22,500 bases of DNA from Theodoxus fluviatilis (Eukaryota > Mollusca > Gastropoda > Cycloneritida > Neritidae), in the NCBI GenBank assembly GCA_034096865.1, contig JAWQFJ010017571.1:17501-40000 (forward strand). The letters run 5' to 3'. Shown here piece after piece: positions 1 through 11,062 of the stretch. How positions within the stretch are numbered: the first letter of the stretch is position 1; each line of letters opens with the position of its first letter. A program made the translations under genes and the position numbers. The notes under the pieces are model-generated. The model had not been told where the DNA came from, ran no database searches, and saw only the letters and a list, made by a program, of their open reading frames with translations.

Positions 1-203
1 ACGTGCCAGGGCAATGACCTTAGCAGACTGACCGATATAAACAAACCGACCGCGTCACAATCTTCTCGCATGATCCAGAACCTTCACAACACTTGCAAAC
101 TCTTCTTGAACCTAGACAACAGAACTCCCAAATGCTTCCCAAATGCTTCATCAAGGGAAAATATCCCTTATTCATTAGTACCACCGTCGGAATGATCAAA
201 TAC
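1..203. other. unassigned left edge
   Basis: I see no gene, RNA or clear repeat here. Short open frames exist but carry no recognisable domain. The stretch probably belongs to the same decayed LINE whose carboxyl-terminal piece begins near 204, since the reading frame of that piece stays plausible back to about 205. Confidence 0.4.
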
Positions 204-446
204 TGAGTGAGAGTTTGCAAACTGTCGGCCGATAGACTGCATTAGCAAGCCTTTCAAATGTTGGTGAACTCCAACTTACATGGTAGAGTGAATTGGGCTG
301 AATCTGTAAAACAGAGCTTGTATCAGCTGGGCTTTGGATATGTGTGGAACAACAGCGAGACTAGTAACGAGAAACGTTTTCTTAAAAGCTTGAAACAAAG
401 ACTAAGAGATTCATCCACTTTTAATATCTTGAGCCAGAACTTATAA
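204..446 (+). pseudogene. LINE reverse transcriptase, C-terminal fragment
   Basis: This is the region after the RT palm in a non-LTR retrotransposon ORF2-type protein. The frame reads CKLSADRL, a TAG stop at 243-245, then QAFQML, NWAESV, LGFGYVW and FLKSLKQRLRD. From memory, the NW..V...L...GFGYVW...FL..FKQRL.D pattern typifies the C-terminal segment of LINE-like RTs common in molluscs and other marine invertebrates. About ten residues seem deleted after QRLRD, and the frame stops at 444-446. The piece is on the opposite strand to the matching RT palm at 445-1070, yet the two abut almost exactly in protein order, so they probably come from one element that was rearranged. It is not functional. 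The family assignment is from remembered consensus, not a search. Confidence 0.7.
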
Positions 447-1070
447 TACTGCGTAGTTGGGCATTAACGGAAAGAGGAAAACGACCAGTATCCCCATAGA
501 ACCTATCATTAGGTGTGCGTAAAGAAACATTTAAGAAGCTCTTTAGATCATGCAAATGGACACCTTTTATAATGCGACAGTCATCAGCTCCCCAAATTTC
601 TGCCCCATACAACATAATGGGTTGAATCTGTGCATCAAATAATTTAAAAAACACATCTGGTGATATCTGTGCAATTTTTCTCAGTGACCTCATCAGAAGT
701 AAAAGTGCGGCTTTAGCTTTACAAGCCAAATCTTTCCGAAGCTCGTTTGAACACAACTTAGTAGAGAGTACATCCCCTAGATATTTGTATTCTCTTACCA
801 CTTCAATCTGCACCTCACCTAAATACCATCTCTCATTTATGGCCAAATGACCTCCCATCCTGTAAACCACTACTTTTCTTTTATCAATATTAACTTGAAG
901 ACCAAGTGTACGGGCTGCATTTTGAAGAAAGTTAATCTGATTTTGGAGACCTACCACTGTGTCCGAGAGCAGAGCGACGGTGTCTGCAAACAGCAGAGCA
1001 CTTAAGTCTTGTGTGTTGGGCAAGATCTGTACACCGTGTTTGCTATTTTCAGAGATCTCAACAATTAAGG
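445..1070 (-). pseudogene. LINE reverse transcriptase, palm/thumb fragment
   Basis: Read on -, from 1070 downward, this encodes the second half of an RT domain and the thumb that follows it. Visible blocks in order are ENSKHGVQILP, LLFADTVALLSDT (motif C), LGLQVNIDK, GGHLAINERWYLGE, YKYLGDVLSTKL, VFFKLFDAQIQPIMLYGAEIWG and RTPNDRFYGDTGRFPL. The motif C box is normally (F/Y)ADD; here it reads FADT, so the second catalytic aspartate is replaced and polymerase activity is not expected. The 5' side is cut at about 1070, where a different RT starts on +. The 3' side ends at 445, where the missing C-terminal segment appears on the other strand. The open frame continues to 1230, but the part above 1070 is antisense to the second RT and is not coding. 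Superfamily is CR1/L2/Jockey-like by general appearance only. Confidence 0.8.
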
Positions 1071-1344
1071 ACAGCGTCGTGCCAGCGGAGCTCAGAACAA
1101 AACATCCGACCTCACCGCCAGAGATAAGGACTGCACCGGATCCGGCCCCCACATCAGCTGCTAATTTCTCGGAAGACGAGGTGATCCTTGATCTGCAATC
1201 ATTCCGGCACAGCAGCAGCGGCGGTGTCAACGGCTAGCGACCCAGCCACCTCAAGAACATGACGGCATAGTCCACGGCCGAGGCAGGCAGGCGACTGCGA
1301 TTATCCTTGACTCGACTTGTCAACCAAATCCTACACGGCGAGAC
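1070..1344 (+). pseudogene. second RT pseudogene, 5' piece upstream of the minisatellite
   Basis: This frame gives LRTKHPTSPPEIRTAPDPAP, then SEDEVILDLQSF, SSSGGVNG, a TAG stop (1235-1237), [10 protein letters not shown], a second TAG (1268-1270), then [14 protein letters not shown]. From memory this is the stretch just before the RT fingers in a family whose proteins read S.GG.DG.RPQHL followed by L..LVN..L.G..P. It differs from the family of the upstream minus-strand RT. The frame runs straight into the 18-bp tandem array at 1345, and the matching continuation ([10 protein letters not shown]) resumes at about 7272. The two stops and the interrupted order make it a pseudogene. The real start is not visible because the piece begins at the junction with the other element. 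Confidence 0.7.
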
Positions 1345-4300
1345 ACCACCACAACTTGAGATACCACCACAACTTGAGATACCACCACAACTTGAGATAC
1401 CACCACAACTTGAGATACCACCACAACTTGAGATACCACCACAACTTGAGATACCACCACAACTTGAGATACCACCACAACTTGAGATACCACCACAACT
1501 GGAGATACCACCACAACTTGAGATACCACCACAACATGAGATACCACCACAACTAGAGATACCACCACAACTTGAGATACCACAACGACTTGAGATACCA
1601 CCACAACTTGAGATACCACCACAACTAGAGATACCACCACAGCTTGAGATACCACCACAACTTGAGATATCACCACAACTTGAGATACCACCACAACTTG
1701 AGATACCACCACAACTTGAGATATCACCACAACTTGAGATACCACCACAACTTGAGATACCACTACTTGAGATACCACCACAACTTGAGATACCACCACA
1801 ACTAGAGATACCACCACAACTTGAGATACCACCACAACTTGAGATACAATTACTTGAGATACCACCACAACTTGAGATACCACCACAACTAGAGATACCA
1901 CCACAGCTTGAGATACCACCACAACTTGAGATACCACCACAACTTGAGATACCACCACAACTTGAGATACCACCACAACTTGAGATATCACCACAACTTG
2001 AGATACCACCACAACTTGAGATACCACTACTTGAGATACCACCACAACTTGAGATACCACCACAACTAGAGATACCACCACAACTTGAGATACCACCACA
2101 ACTTGAGATACCACTACTTGAGATACCACCACAACTTGAGATACCACCACAACTAGAGATACCACCACAGCTTGAGATACCACCACAACTTGAGATACCA
2201 CCACAACTTGAGATACCACCACAACTTGAGATACCACCACAACTTGAGATACCACCACAGCTTGAGATACCACTACTTGAGATACCACCACAACTTGAGA
2301 TACCACTACTTGAGATACCACCACAACTTGAGATACCACCACAACTAGAGATACCACCACAGCTTGAGATACCACCACAACTTGAGATACCACCACAACT
2401 TGAGATACCACCACAACTTGAGATACCACCACAACTTGAGATACCACCACAACTTGAGATACCACCACAACAGGAGATACCGCCACAACAGGAGATACCA
2501 CCACAACTAGAGATACCACCACAACTTGAGATACCACCACAACTTGAGATACCACCACAACTGGAGATACCACCACAACTTGAGATACCACCACAACTGG
2601 AGATACCACCACAACTTGAGATACCACCACAACTTGAGATACCACCACAACATGAGATACCACCACAACTTGAGATACCACCACAACATGAGATACCACC
2701 ACAACTGGAGATACCACCACAACTTGAGATACCACCACAACTGGAGATACCACCACAACTGGAGATACCACCACAACAGGAGATACCACCACAACAGGAT
2801 ATACCACCACAACAGGAGATACCACCACAACAGGAGATACCACCACAACAGGAGATACCACCACAACTAGAGATACCACCACAACTAGAGATACCACCAC
2901 AACTTGAGATATCACCACAACTTGAGATACCACCACAACTTGAGATACCACCACAACTTGAGATACCACCACAACTTGAGATACCACCACAACTTGAGAT
3001 ACCACCACAACTTGAGATACCACCACAACTTGAGATACCACCACAACTAGAGATACCACCACAACTTGAGATACCACCACAACAGGAGATACCACCACAA
3101 CTAGAGATACCACCACAACTAGAGATACCACCACAACTTGAGATATCACCACAACTTGAGATACCACCACAACTTGAGATACCACCACAACTTGAGATAC
3201 CACCACAACTTGAGATACCACCACAACTTGAGATACCACCACAACTTGAGATACCACCACAACTTGAGATACCACCACAACTTGAGATACCACCACAACT
3301 TGAGATACCACCACAACTTGAGATACCACCACAACTTGAGATACCACCACAACTTGAGATACCACCACAACTTGAGATACCACCACAACTTGAGATACCA
3401 CCACAACTTGAGATACCACCACAACTTGAGATACCACCACAACTAGAGATACCACCACAACTTGAGATATCACCACAACTTGAGATACCACCACAACTTG
3501 AGATACCACCACAACTTGAGATACCACCACAACTTGAGATACCACCACAACTTGAGATACCACCACAACTTGAGATACCACCACAACAGGAGATATCACC
3601 ACAACTTGAGATACCACCACAACTAGAGATACCACCACAACTTGAGATACCACCACAACTAGAGATACCACCACAACTTGAGATACCACCACAACTTAAG
3701 ATACCACCACAACTTGAGATACCACCACAACTTGAGATACCACCACAACTTAAGATACCACCACAACTTGAGATACCACCACAACTTGAGATACCACCAC
3801 AACTTGAGATACCACCACAACTTGAGATACCACCACAACTAGAGATACCACCACAACTAGAGATACCACCACAACTTGAGATACCACCACAACTTGAGAT
3901 ACCACCACAACTAGAGATACCACCACAACTTGAGATACCACCACAACTTGAGATATCACCACAACTTGAGATACCACCACAACTTGAGATACCACTACTT
4001 GAGATACCACCACAACTTGAGATACCACCACAACTTGAGATACCACCACAACTAGAGATACCACCACAACTAGAGATACCACCACAACTTGAGATACCAC
4101 CACAACTTGAGATACCACCACAACTTGAGATACCACCACAACTTGAGATATCACCACAACTTGAGATACCACCACAACTTGAGATACCACTACTTGAGAT
4201 ACCACCACAACTTGAGATATCACCACAACTTGAGATACCACCACAACTTGAGATACCACTACTTGAGATACCACCACAACTAGAGATACCACCACAACTA

Positions 4301-7279
4301 GAGATACCACCACAACTTGAGATACCACCACAACTTGAGATACCACCACAACTAGAGATACCACCACAACTTGAGATACCACCACAACTTGAGATACCAC
4401 CACAACTTGAGATACCACCACAACTTGAGATACCACCACAACTCGAGATACCACCACAACTTGAGATACCACCACAACTTGAGATACCACCACAACTTGA
4501 GATACCACCACAACTAGAGATACCACCACAACTTGAGATACCACCACAACTTGAGATACCACCACAACTTGAGATACCACCACAACTTGAGATACCACCA
4601 CAACTTGAGATACCACCACAACTTGAGATACCACCACAACTTGAGATACCACCACAACTTGAGATACCACCACAACTAGAGATACCACCACAACTTGAGA
4701 TACCACCACAACTTGAGATACCACCACAACTTGAGATACCACCACAACTAGAGATACCACCACACCTTGAGATACCACCACAACTTGAGATACCACTACT
4801 TGAGATACCACCACAACTTGAGATACCACCACAACTTGAGATACCACCACAACTTGAGATACCACCACAACTTGAGATACCACCACAACTTGAGATACCA
4901 CCACAACTTGAGATACCACCACAACAGGAGATACCACCACAACTTGAGATACCACCACAACTTGAGATACCACCACAGCTTGAGATACCACCACAACTTA
5001 AGATACCACCACAACTTGAGATACCACCACAACTAGAGATACCACCACAACTAGAGATACCACCACAACTTGAGATACCACCACAACTTGAGATACCACC
5101 ACAACTTGAGATACCACCACAACTTGAGATACCACCACAACTTGAGATACCACCACAACTTGAGATACCACCACAACTTGAGATACCACCACAACTTGAG
5201 ATACCACCACAACTTGAGATACCACCACAACTTGAGATACCACCACAACTTGAGATACCACCACAACTAGAGATACCACCACAACTTGAGATACCACCAC
5301 AACTTGAGATACCACCACAACTTGAGATACCACCACAACTTGAGATACCACCACAACTTGAGATACCACCACAACTTGAGATACCACCACAACAGGAGAT
5401 ACCACCACAACTTGAGATACCACCACAACTTGAGATACCACCACAGCTTGAGATACCACCACAACTTAAGATACCACCACAACTTGAGATACCACCACAA
5501 CTTGAGATACCACCACAACTTAAGATACCACCACAACTTGAGATACCACCACAACTTGAGATACCACCACAACTTGAGATACCACTACTTGAGATACCAC
5601 CACAACTTGAGATACCACCACAACTTGAGATACCACCACAACTTGAGATACCACTACTTGAGATACCACCACAACTTGAGATACCACCACAACTTAAGAT
5701 ACCACTACTTGAGATACCACCACAACTTGAGATACCACTACTTGAGATACCACCACAACTTAAGATACCACCACAACTTGAGATACCACCACAACTTGAG
5801 ATACCACCACAACTTGAGATACCACTACTTGAGATACCACCACAACTTGAGATACCACCACAACTTGAGATACCACTACTTGAGATACCACCACAACTTG
5901 AGATACCACCACAACTAGAGATACCACCACAACTTGAGATACCACCACAACTTAAGATACCACCACAACTTGAGATACCACCACAACTAGAGATACCACC
6001 ACAACTTGAGATACCACCACAACTTGAGATACCACCACAACTTGAGATACCACCACTACTTGAGATACCACCACAACTTGAGATACCACCACTACTTGAG
6101 ATACCACCACAACTTGAGATACCACCACAACTTGAGATACCACCACTACTTGAGATACCACCACAACTTGAGATACCACCACAACTTGAGATACCACCAC
6201 AACTTAAGATACCACCACAACTTGAGATACCACCACAACTTGAGATACCACCACAACTTGAGATACCACCACAACTAGAGATACCACCACAACTAGAGAT
6301 ACCACCACTACTTGAGATACCATCACAACTTGAGATACCACTACTTGAGATACCACCACAACTTGAGATACCACCACAACTTGAGATACCACCACAACTT
6401 GAGATACCACCACAACTTGAGATACCACCACTACTTGAGATACCACCACAACTTGAGATACCACCACAACTTGAGATACCACCACAACTTGAGATACCAC
6501 CACAACTTGAGATACCACCACAACTTGAGATACCACCACAACTTGAGATACCACCACAACTTGAGATACCACCACAACTTGAGATACCACCACAACTTGA
6601 GATACCACCACAACTAGAGATACCACCACAACTTGAGATACCACCACAACTTGAGATACCACCACAACTTGAGATACCACCACAACTTGAGATACCACCA
6701 CAACTTGAGATACCACCACAACTTGAGATACCACCACAACTAGAGATACCACCACAACTTGAGATACCACCACAACTAGAGATACCACCACAACTTGAGA
6801 TACCACCACAACTTAAGATACCACCACAACTTGAGATACCACCACAACTTGAGATACCACCACAACTTAAGATACCACCACAACTTGAGATACCACCACA
6901 ACTTGAGATACCACCACAACTTGAGATACCACTACTTGAGATACCACCACAACTTGAGATACCACCACAACTTGAGATACCACCACAACTTAAGATACCA
7001 CCACAACTTGAGATACCACCACAACTTGAGATACCACCACAACTTGAGATACCACTACTTGAGATACCACCACAACTTGAGATACCACCACAACTTGAGA
7101 TACCACCACAACTTGAGATACCACCACAACTTAAGATACCACCACAACTAGAGATACCACCACAACTTGAGATACCACCACAACTTGAGATACCACCACA
7201 ACTTGAGATACCACCACAACTTGAGATATCACCACAACTTGAGATATCACCACAACTTGAGATATCACCACAACTTGAT
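1345..7279 (+). repeat. 18-bp minisatellite (about 330 units, 5.9 kb)
   Basis: The unit is ACCACCACAACTTGAGAT. About twenty units are a 15-bp deletion form, ACCACTACTTGAGAT. Other variants are CTAGAG, CTGGAG, ACATGAG, ACAGGAG, CTTAAG, CAGCTT and an ATCACC start. Variants cluster: ACAGGAG and ACATGAG mainly in 2460-2880, CTTAAG only after about 3690, and the 18-bp CCACTACTT form only in 6050-6430, which implies stepwise local block duplication. All unit lengths are multiples of three and the unit lacks stops in most frames, so long false ORFs arise on both strands: PPQLEI repeats over 1307-7351, RYHHNL in another + frame, and VVVVSQ and LKLWWY on -. The + strand is C/A-rich and G-poor. It interrupts an RT pseudogene. 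Confidence 0.97.
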
Positions 7280-9192
7280 CGCCCTCAGGAAGAAGGACGG
7301 TGGGATTCGCGCAATTGCTGTAGGCAACAGGTTTCGTCGTTTGGCCGCTAAGACAGCGAGCCACCCAATTATCAAGGCGATCTCCCGCGAACTCGTGCCT
7401 GTGCAGCTTTGGCGTCGGTGTCAAAGGAGGGTGCGTGGCCGTTGTCCATGCTATCCGAGGGCTTGTCTCCAATCCTGCGGCAGTTCGTTCACCTGGCCAA
7501 GGCATGATATTGATTAAGTTGGACATCAAGAACGCATTCAATTCGGTTTGCCGCGATCACTTGCTCGAGGTTAGCCAACGCTTCGCTGTGCCCCTTGGCC
7601 CACCTCGCATACGCACATCCCGGCCTCCTCATGGTGTCAGGGGAAAACATCAGATCGAGTCCGGCATTCAGCAAGGTGACCCCGAAGGCCCTCCTCTTTT
7701 CGCGCTTGCTGTCGACGACATCGCTCGGTCCATGCAATCTCCGCTGAACGTTTGGTACCTCGACGGTGCCACCATCGGCGGTCCCATCGACACAGTAGTC
7801 CAAGATCTGCACCATGTCAATCCTAGTCTCTCCGAAATCGGCTTGGTAGTCAACCCATTGAAATCAGAGATCGCGAACATTGAATGCTACAGCGACGACT
7901 TTGCCGCAGCGATCGGCGCGGTCCGTAGCTCCCTCAACCGTGCCAAGGTAACCCCTTTTGACGGACTGATCATCCTCGGTGCCCCGTCTCAGAGACTGCA
8001 ATACTGGACGACCTGAACAAAAAGAAGTTGCGTCTGATGACCCAGAGGCTACTAGAGATCGACACTCATTCCGCTTTTTTTTCTCCTCCGGAACTGCTTT
8101 GCCATGCTCAAACTGCTCTTCTGTCTACGGAGCGCGCCATGTTTTGCGGCCAGACCACAGTTGGCTGATGTTGATAGCATCATTCGCCTAGGCGCTGAAT
8201 CAATCTGCTACATACAGTTCGACGATGTCAGCTGGCGCCAGGCTACCCTTCCTTTCTCTCACGGTGGTCTCGGACTTCGACTTGCTACAGACGTCGCTCT
8301 CTCTGCATACGGCTCATCGATTGCGTCGAATAAGCAACTGGTTGAGGGTATTCTATCAAATATCCTCAAATCACCCCTCGACCAGGCTGCGTCCAACGTC
8401 GCTACCGCCTGGGCTGCATCTGACCTCGACGTCCCATCTAACACCGACAGACAGAACTCATGGGATACAATCTTGTACCGGGGAATTGTTGCAGACTTGA
8501 TCCCAGACTTGGACCAGCACCGTCTGGCATGCGTGAGGGCCGCAGGTACTCCACATAGTGGCGATTATTTGCATGCTGTGCCGTCCCCGGCCACTGGCAC
8601 CAGCCTATATGAAGAAAGCCTTCGCATCGCCGTCGCCCATCGGACCGGCTCGCGCACGTGTCAGCCCCACCGCTGCCGTTGCAGTACCATGATCAATGTT
8701 TACGGCCTATACATCCGTTGTCATGTCGCTTCAGCGCCGGACGTATACCCCGACACACGGCCCTTAATATCATCGTTAAGAGAGCCCTCCACGTTGCTGG
8801 CTACAACTCCATCCTCCAACCAGTCGGCCGTGACCGAGGCGACGGCAAGCGTCCAGACGGTACCACGGTCCTACCCTTCGAGGGCGGAAAATCCCTCATA
8901 TGGGACGCCACGAGCAAGGATGCCTATGGCGCCGCCTCACTACATTCGTCGCTGTCCCCCCGGCCATGCAGCCCGCACCACCGAAGAAAGGAACTGGGAG
9001 AAGAATGCTGCCCTCTCCTCGAGATACGTCTTCACCCCTATCGCTGTAGAGACTTCCGGAGTTCTTGGACATGACACCCTCCACTTTATGACTAGACTCG
9101 GCAGCAGGATGGCGACAGCAACGTCAAACCCACGAGAGTCCACCTGGCTTTTCGAGACGTTCTCGATAGATAGCCGTCGCAAGGGGGGGTGG
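7272..9192 (+). pseudogene. second RT pseudogene, main body (RT, zinc knuckle, endonuclease-like)
   Basis: Frames are numbered by position modulo 3. [17 protein letters not shown] and FRRLAAK (7272-7405, frame 0) are followed by a frameshift to frame 1 carrying KGGCVAVVHA, LDIKNAFNSV (motif A), IQQGDPEGPPLFALAVD (motif B) and VWYLDGATIGG (motif C, to about 7995). Frame 0 then gives AILDDLNKK and RLLEIDTHSAFF (7998-8078). After a slip in a T-run, frame 1 gives LLRNCFAMLKLLFCLRSAPCF, ATLPFSHGGLGLR, PHSGDYLHAVPS and TCQPHRCRC, a Cys/His knuckle (8080-8715). Frame 0 gives [14 protein letters not shown] and LIWDAT (8713-8950). After a C-run slip, frame 1 gives [15 protein letters not shown] and ends near 9190. 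RPDG...WDAT...VETSG fits the restriction-like endonuclease seen after RT in some non-LTR elements (inference). Motif C reads YLDG instead of YLDD, so it is catalytically dead as well as frameshifted. Confidence 0.85.
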
Positions 9193-9210
9193 GGGTGGGG
9201 GTGGGGGTGG
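9183..9210 (+). repeat. G5T-type quadruplex-prone run
   Basis: Four or more runs of five or more G separated by single T bases lie at the 3' end of the RT pseudogene, where the endonuclease-like frame degrades into GWGWGW. The motif meets the usual G-quadruplex pattern on the + strand. Confidence 0.85.
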
Positions 9211-9471
9211 ACCCGCTCTGGCTGTTAAGACCGTGGGTGCGCACCACGGTGGATCGATTGGACGCCTGCGAGAAATGAGAAAACCCGTCAGACAACAGTC
9301 TAAGCGTTGAAGTATACGTAAAGGTAAAGGTAAAGGTAAAGGTGTGGTTTTTTTATAGCGACTTACACCCTTTGTCTGGGTCTCAAACCGCTTAACCCCC
9401 TGATCACTGGCAGCTGAGACTCTTATGGCCACTCGTGCAAGTTAGTATGAATGTGTTAATGGCATGTATAT
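9193..9471. other. 3' flank of RT pseudogene with GTAAAG hexamer repeat
   Basis: No gene is seen. A short GTAAAG tandem repeat (about 9317-9343, roughly four copies) precedes a T-run. It could be the microsatellite-like 3' tail of the RT element, or the tail of a short minus-strand SINE whose body would lie at 9345-9440. On - there is a GGTTTGAGACC string (9379-9389) close to a pol III B box, but no convincing A box, so I leave it unassigned. Confidence 0.4.
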
Positions 9472-10034
9472 TGTTACGGACAGGCTAACTGGGCCTTGGG
9501 TTTGCCTAGCCCGCACAAGTGAAAATAAACAAGAAAACACAAACACCAGCACAGAGTTACAGAGTCGTGTATTTCGAACCCAAAAACAAACTCAACTGCC
9601 CGTCCCACACCAGGGCTCACGGGTGCTGACGTGCGGCCCCCGCCGGCACTCAGACTTCAAACACTCAAGCTCCAGCGGCCCCCGCCGACAGTCTTCATAC
9701 AGGCCCCCGCCCGGAAAGCTCCACTTCTCCGCTGTCCAAAGAACCCTGAAAATAACACAAACTCACTCATCCGTTCCTTCACAATCAATCATCATACATC
9801 CGCGGTATTTACAATATAGAAGGATACAGATAAAATAAGCACTCACCCGTCACCCTGGGGTTCATTCGCTCGAGTGTCGTATCCAGCTTTCACTCGGCAA
9901 ATATACAATCAATCAGATCATTCGCTCACCCGTGAACACTCCTCAGTCACTACGTCACCCACTCATGCTAAAAATAATCACAGTCAAAACCTAACCACGT
10001 GCACACCGCCATTCGCCACATTCGATTCGTAACA
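9472..10034. mobile_element. solo LTR with 5-bp target duplication
   Basis: The 563-bp segment begins TGTTACG and ends CGTAACA, a perfect 7-bp terminal inverted repeat with the TG..CA ends of LTR retrotransposons. It is flanked on both sides by TATAT (9467-9471 and 10035-10039), a 5-bp duplication as expected for Ty3/gypsy-type integrases. No primer-binding site, polypurine tract or gag-pol follows, so it is most simply a solo LTR left by recombination between two LTRs. AATAAA-like signals occur on + near 9523, which weakly favours + orientation. Interior open frames (for example 9464-9838) have no known domain and are not annotated as genes. Confidence 0.8.
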
Positions 10035-10039
10035 TATAT

Positions 10040-10610
10040 GAATCCTTACAAGTAGCAATGTTTCAGATTGTGATGTATTCATTATATAGTGTCCATGCAC
10101 ATTGTTAGCGGTCGGAAATCGAGTTGTTTTAAGTAACAATATATAATATTGTGATGTACATATATTGTAAGTAACAAAGGGTTCCATACTGTATATTTGC
10201 TTTCTATCAAATGTAACATATGTGTCATAGAAACACCATGTTTATCCTCTCATGTATCATTTACTCTGCGTCTGAACTGAATTAAAATTTTAAAAACTTC
10301 ACATGCAGATGGGAAAGGGGTAGATTATACTCATAAGACCTGTAAAGAGAAATAACTATCCCTAAAATTGATAATAACAGAACACTAACGAGGCCGCACT
10401 CCACTTTTTAAAAAGTGAGACTTGAAGGACATCATAATTTGTACATTATTAGGGAGTAAGCGTAGCAGACGACACAAGGGAGACAATTAACGATGCTCTC
10501 TCTCGATGGAGGCGAGAGGTAAGCTACCTTCCTTCGACGTTACACCTGAACTACGAGTCGATGGTCATCTCCTCCCTCTAATCCCTAGTACACAAATATT
10601 CTTTTAAAAA
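10040..10610. other. AT-rich unassigned DNA
   Basis: I see no gene, RNA or clear repeat structure. Short motifs such as ATATTGT and GTAACA recur between 10040 and 10200, but not as an ordered array. Confidence 0.5.
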
Positions 10611-10624
10611 AACACGCGCACACG

Positions 10625-10679
<55 letters not shown>

Positions 10680-10698
10680 GCGCGCGCGCGCACACACT
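10611..10698. repeat. (CA)n microsatellite with CG-rich ends
   Basis: A long CA run is bounded by ACGC and (CG)n segments. It is alternating purine-pyrimidine throughout, so it is prone to Z-DNA and length polymorphism. Confidence 0.95.
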
Positions 10699-10827
10699 AT
10701 TTGTGCGCTCTCAAACTATGAAGGGCAAGTAACTCTAAGCGACCGGTTCAAAGTCCAGGGTCGCACCCATGGCCGTACCTAGAGGGAAGCGGCTTAGGGG
10801 AGACCGTTAGTGTCAACCGTCATGCGG

Positions 10828-10839
10828 TGACCTTTGACC
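10828..10839 (-). promoter_or_regulatory. DR1 nuclear-receptor-like motif in the transposon
   Basis: TGACCTTTGACC is a perfect DR1 (GGTCAAAGGTCA on -), the sequence class bound by HNF4/RXR-type receptors. It lies six bases inside the left TIR. The match is exact, but function is inference; a 12-bp match inside a transposon can occur by chance. Confidence 0.3.
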
Positions 10840-10979
10840 GCATCCGCCACTCCGCGCCTGACTGGCTGCGCTCGATTTATCCGCCTGAATCCGTCGGCCG
10901 CCACGTCACCGCAGTCCCCCGTGACGTGATCGGCTAATCGACAGCTTTCGTGCCAATCGAGCGCTTTCGGCTGATCAAC

Positions 10980-11062
10980 ATGGCGGCACAATTGTGGTGT
11001 TTAGAAGAGTTACTAGACAGCGGTAGCGATGATGAGGAAATGTGCTGTCTTCTTGGTTTATG
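10980..11062 (+). CDS. possible first exon of transposon-encoded protein
   Basis: An ATG at 10980 opens MAAQLWCLEELLDSG followed by SDDEEMCCLLGL. The frame meets a good donor (ATG|GTAAGG, GT at 11063) one codon before it would stop at 11064-11066. A short acidic first exon starting MAA with LLD and DDEE is reminiscent of Harbinger-type transposases, but this is weak and from memory. No downstream exon was found in the element, so it is at most a remnant. The alternative is chance. Confidence 0.25.

Noticed and set aside
959..1230. Continuation of the minus-strand RT ORF to 1230
   Set aside because: The part above 1070 has no RT similarity and is antisense to the second RT, which matches its own family on +.
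1320..5462. Minus-strand Val/Ser/Gln and Leu/Trp/Tyr repeat ORFs
   Set aside because: They are antisense readings of the 18-bp minisatellite and stay open only because of unit length and composition.
9316..9440. tRNA-derived SINE on -
   Set aside because: A B-box-like GGTTTGAGACC and a simple 3' tail are present, but the A box does not fit and no second copy is in the window.
9464..9838. 124-codon ORF in the solo LTR
   Set aside because: No domain, low-complexity composition, and it lies wholly within an LTR.
10727..10770. Pol III B box near GGTTCAAAGTCC
   Set aside because: One base too long for the B-box consensus, and no A box upstream.
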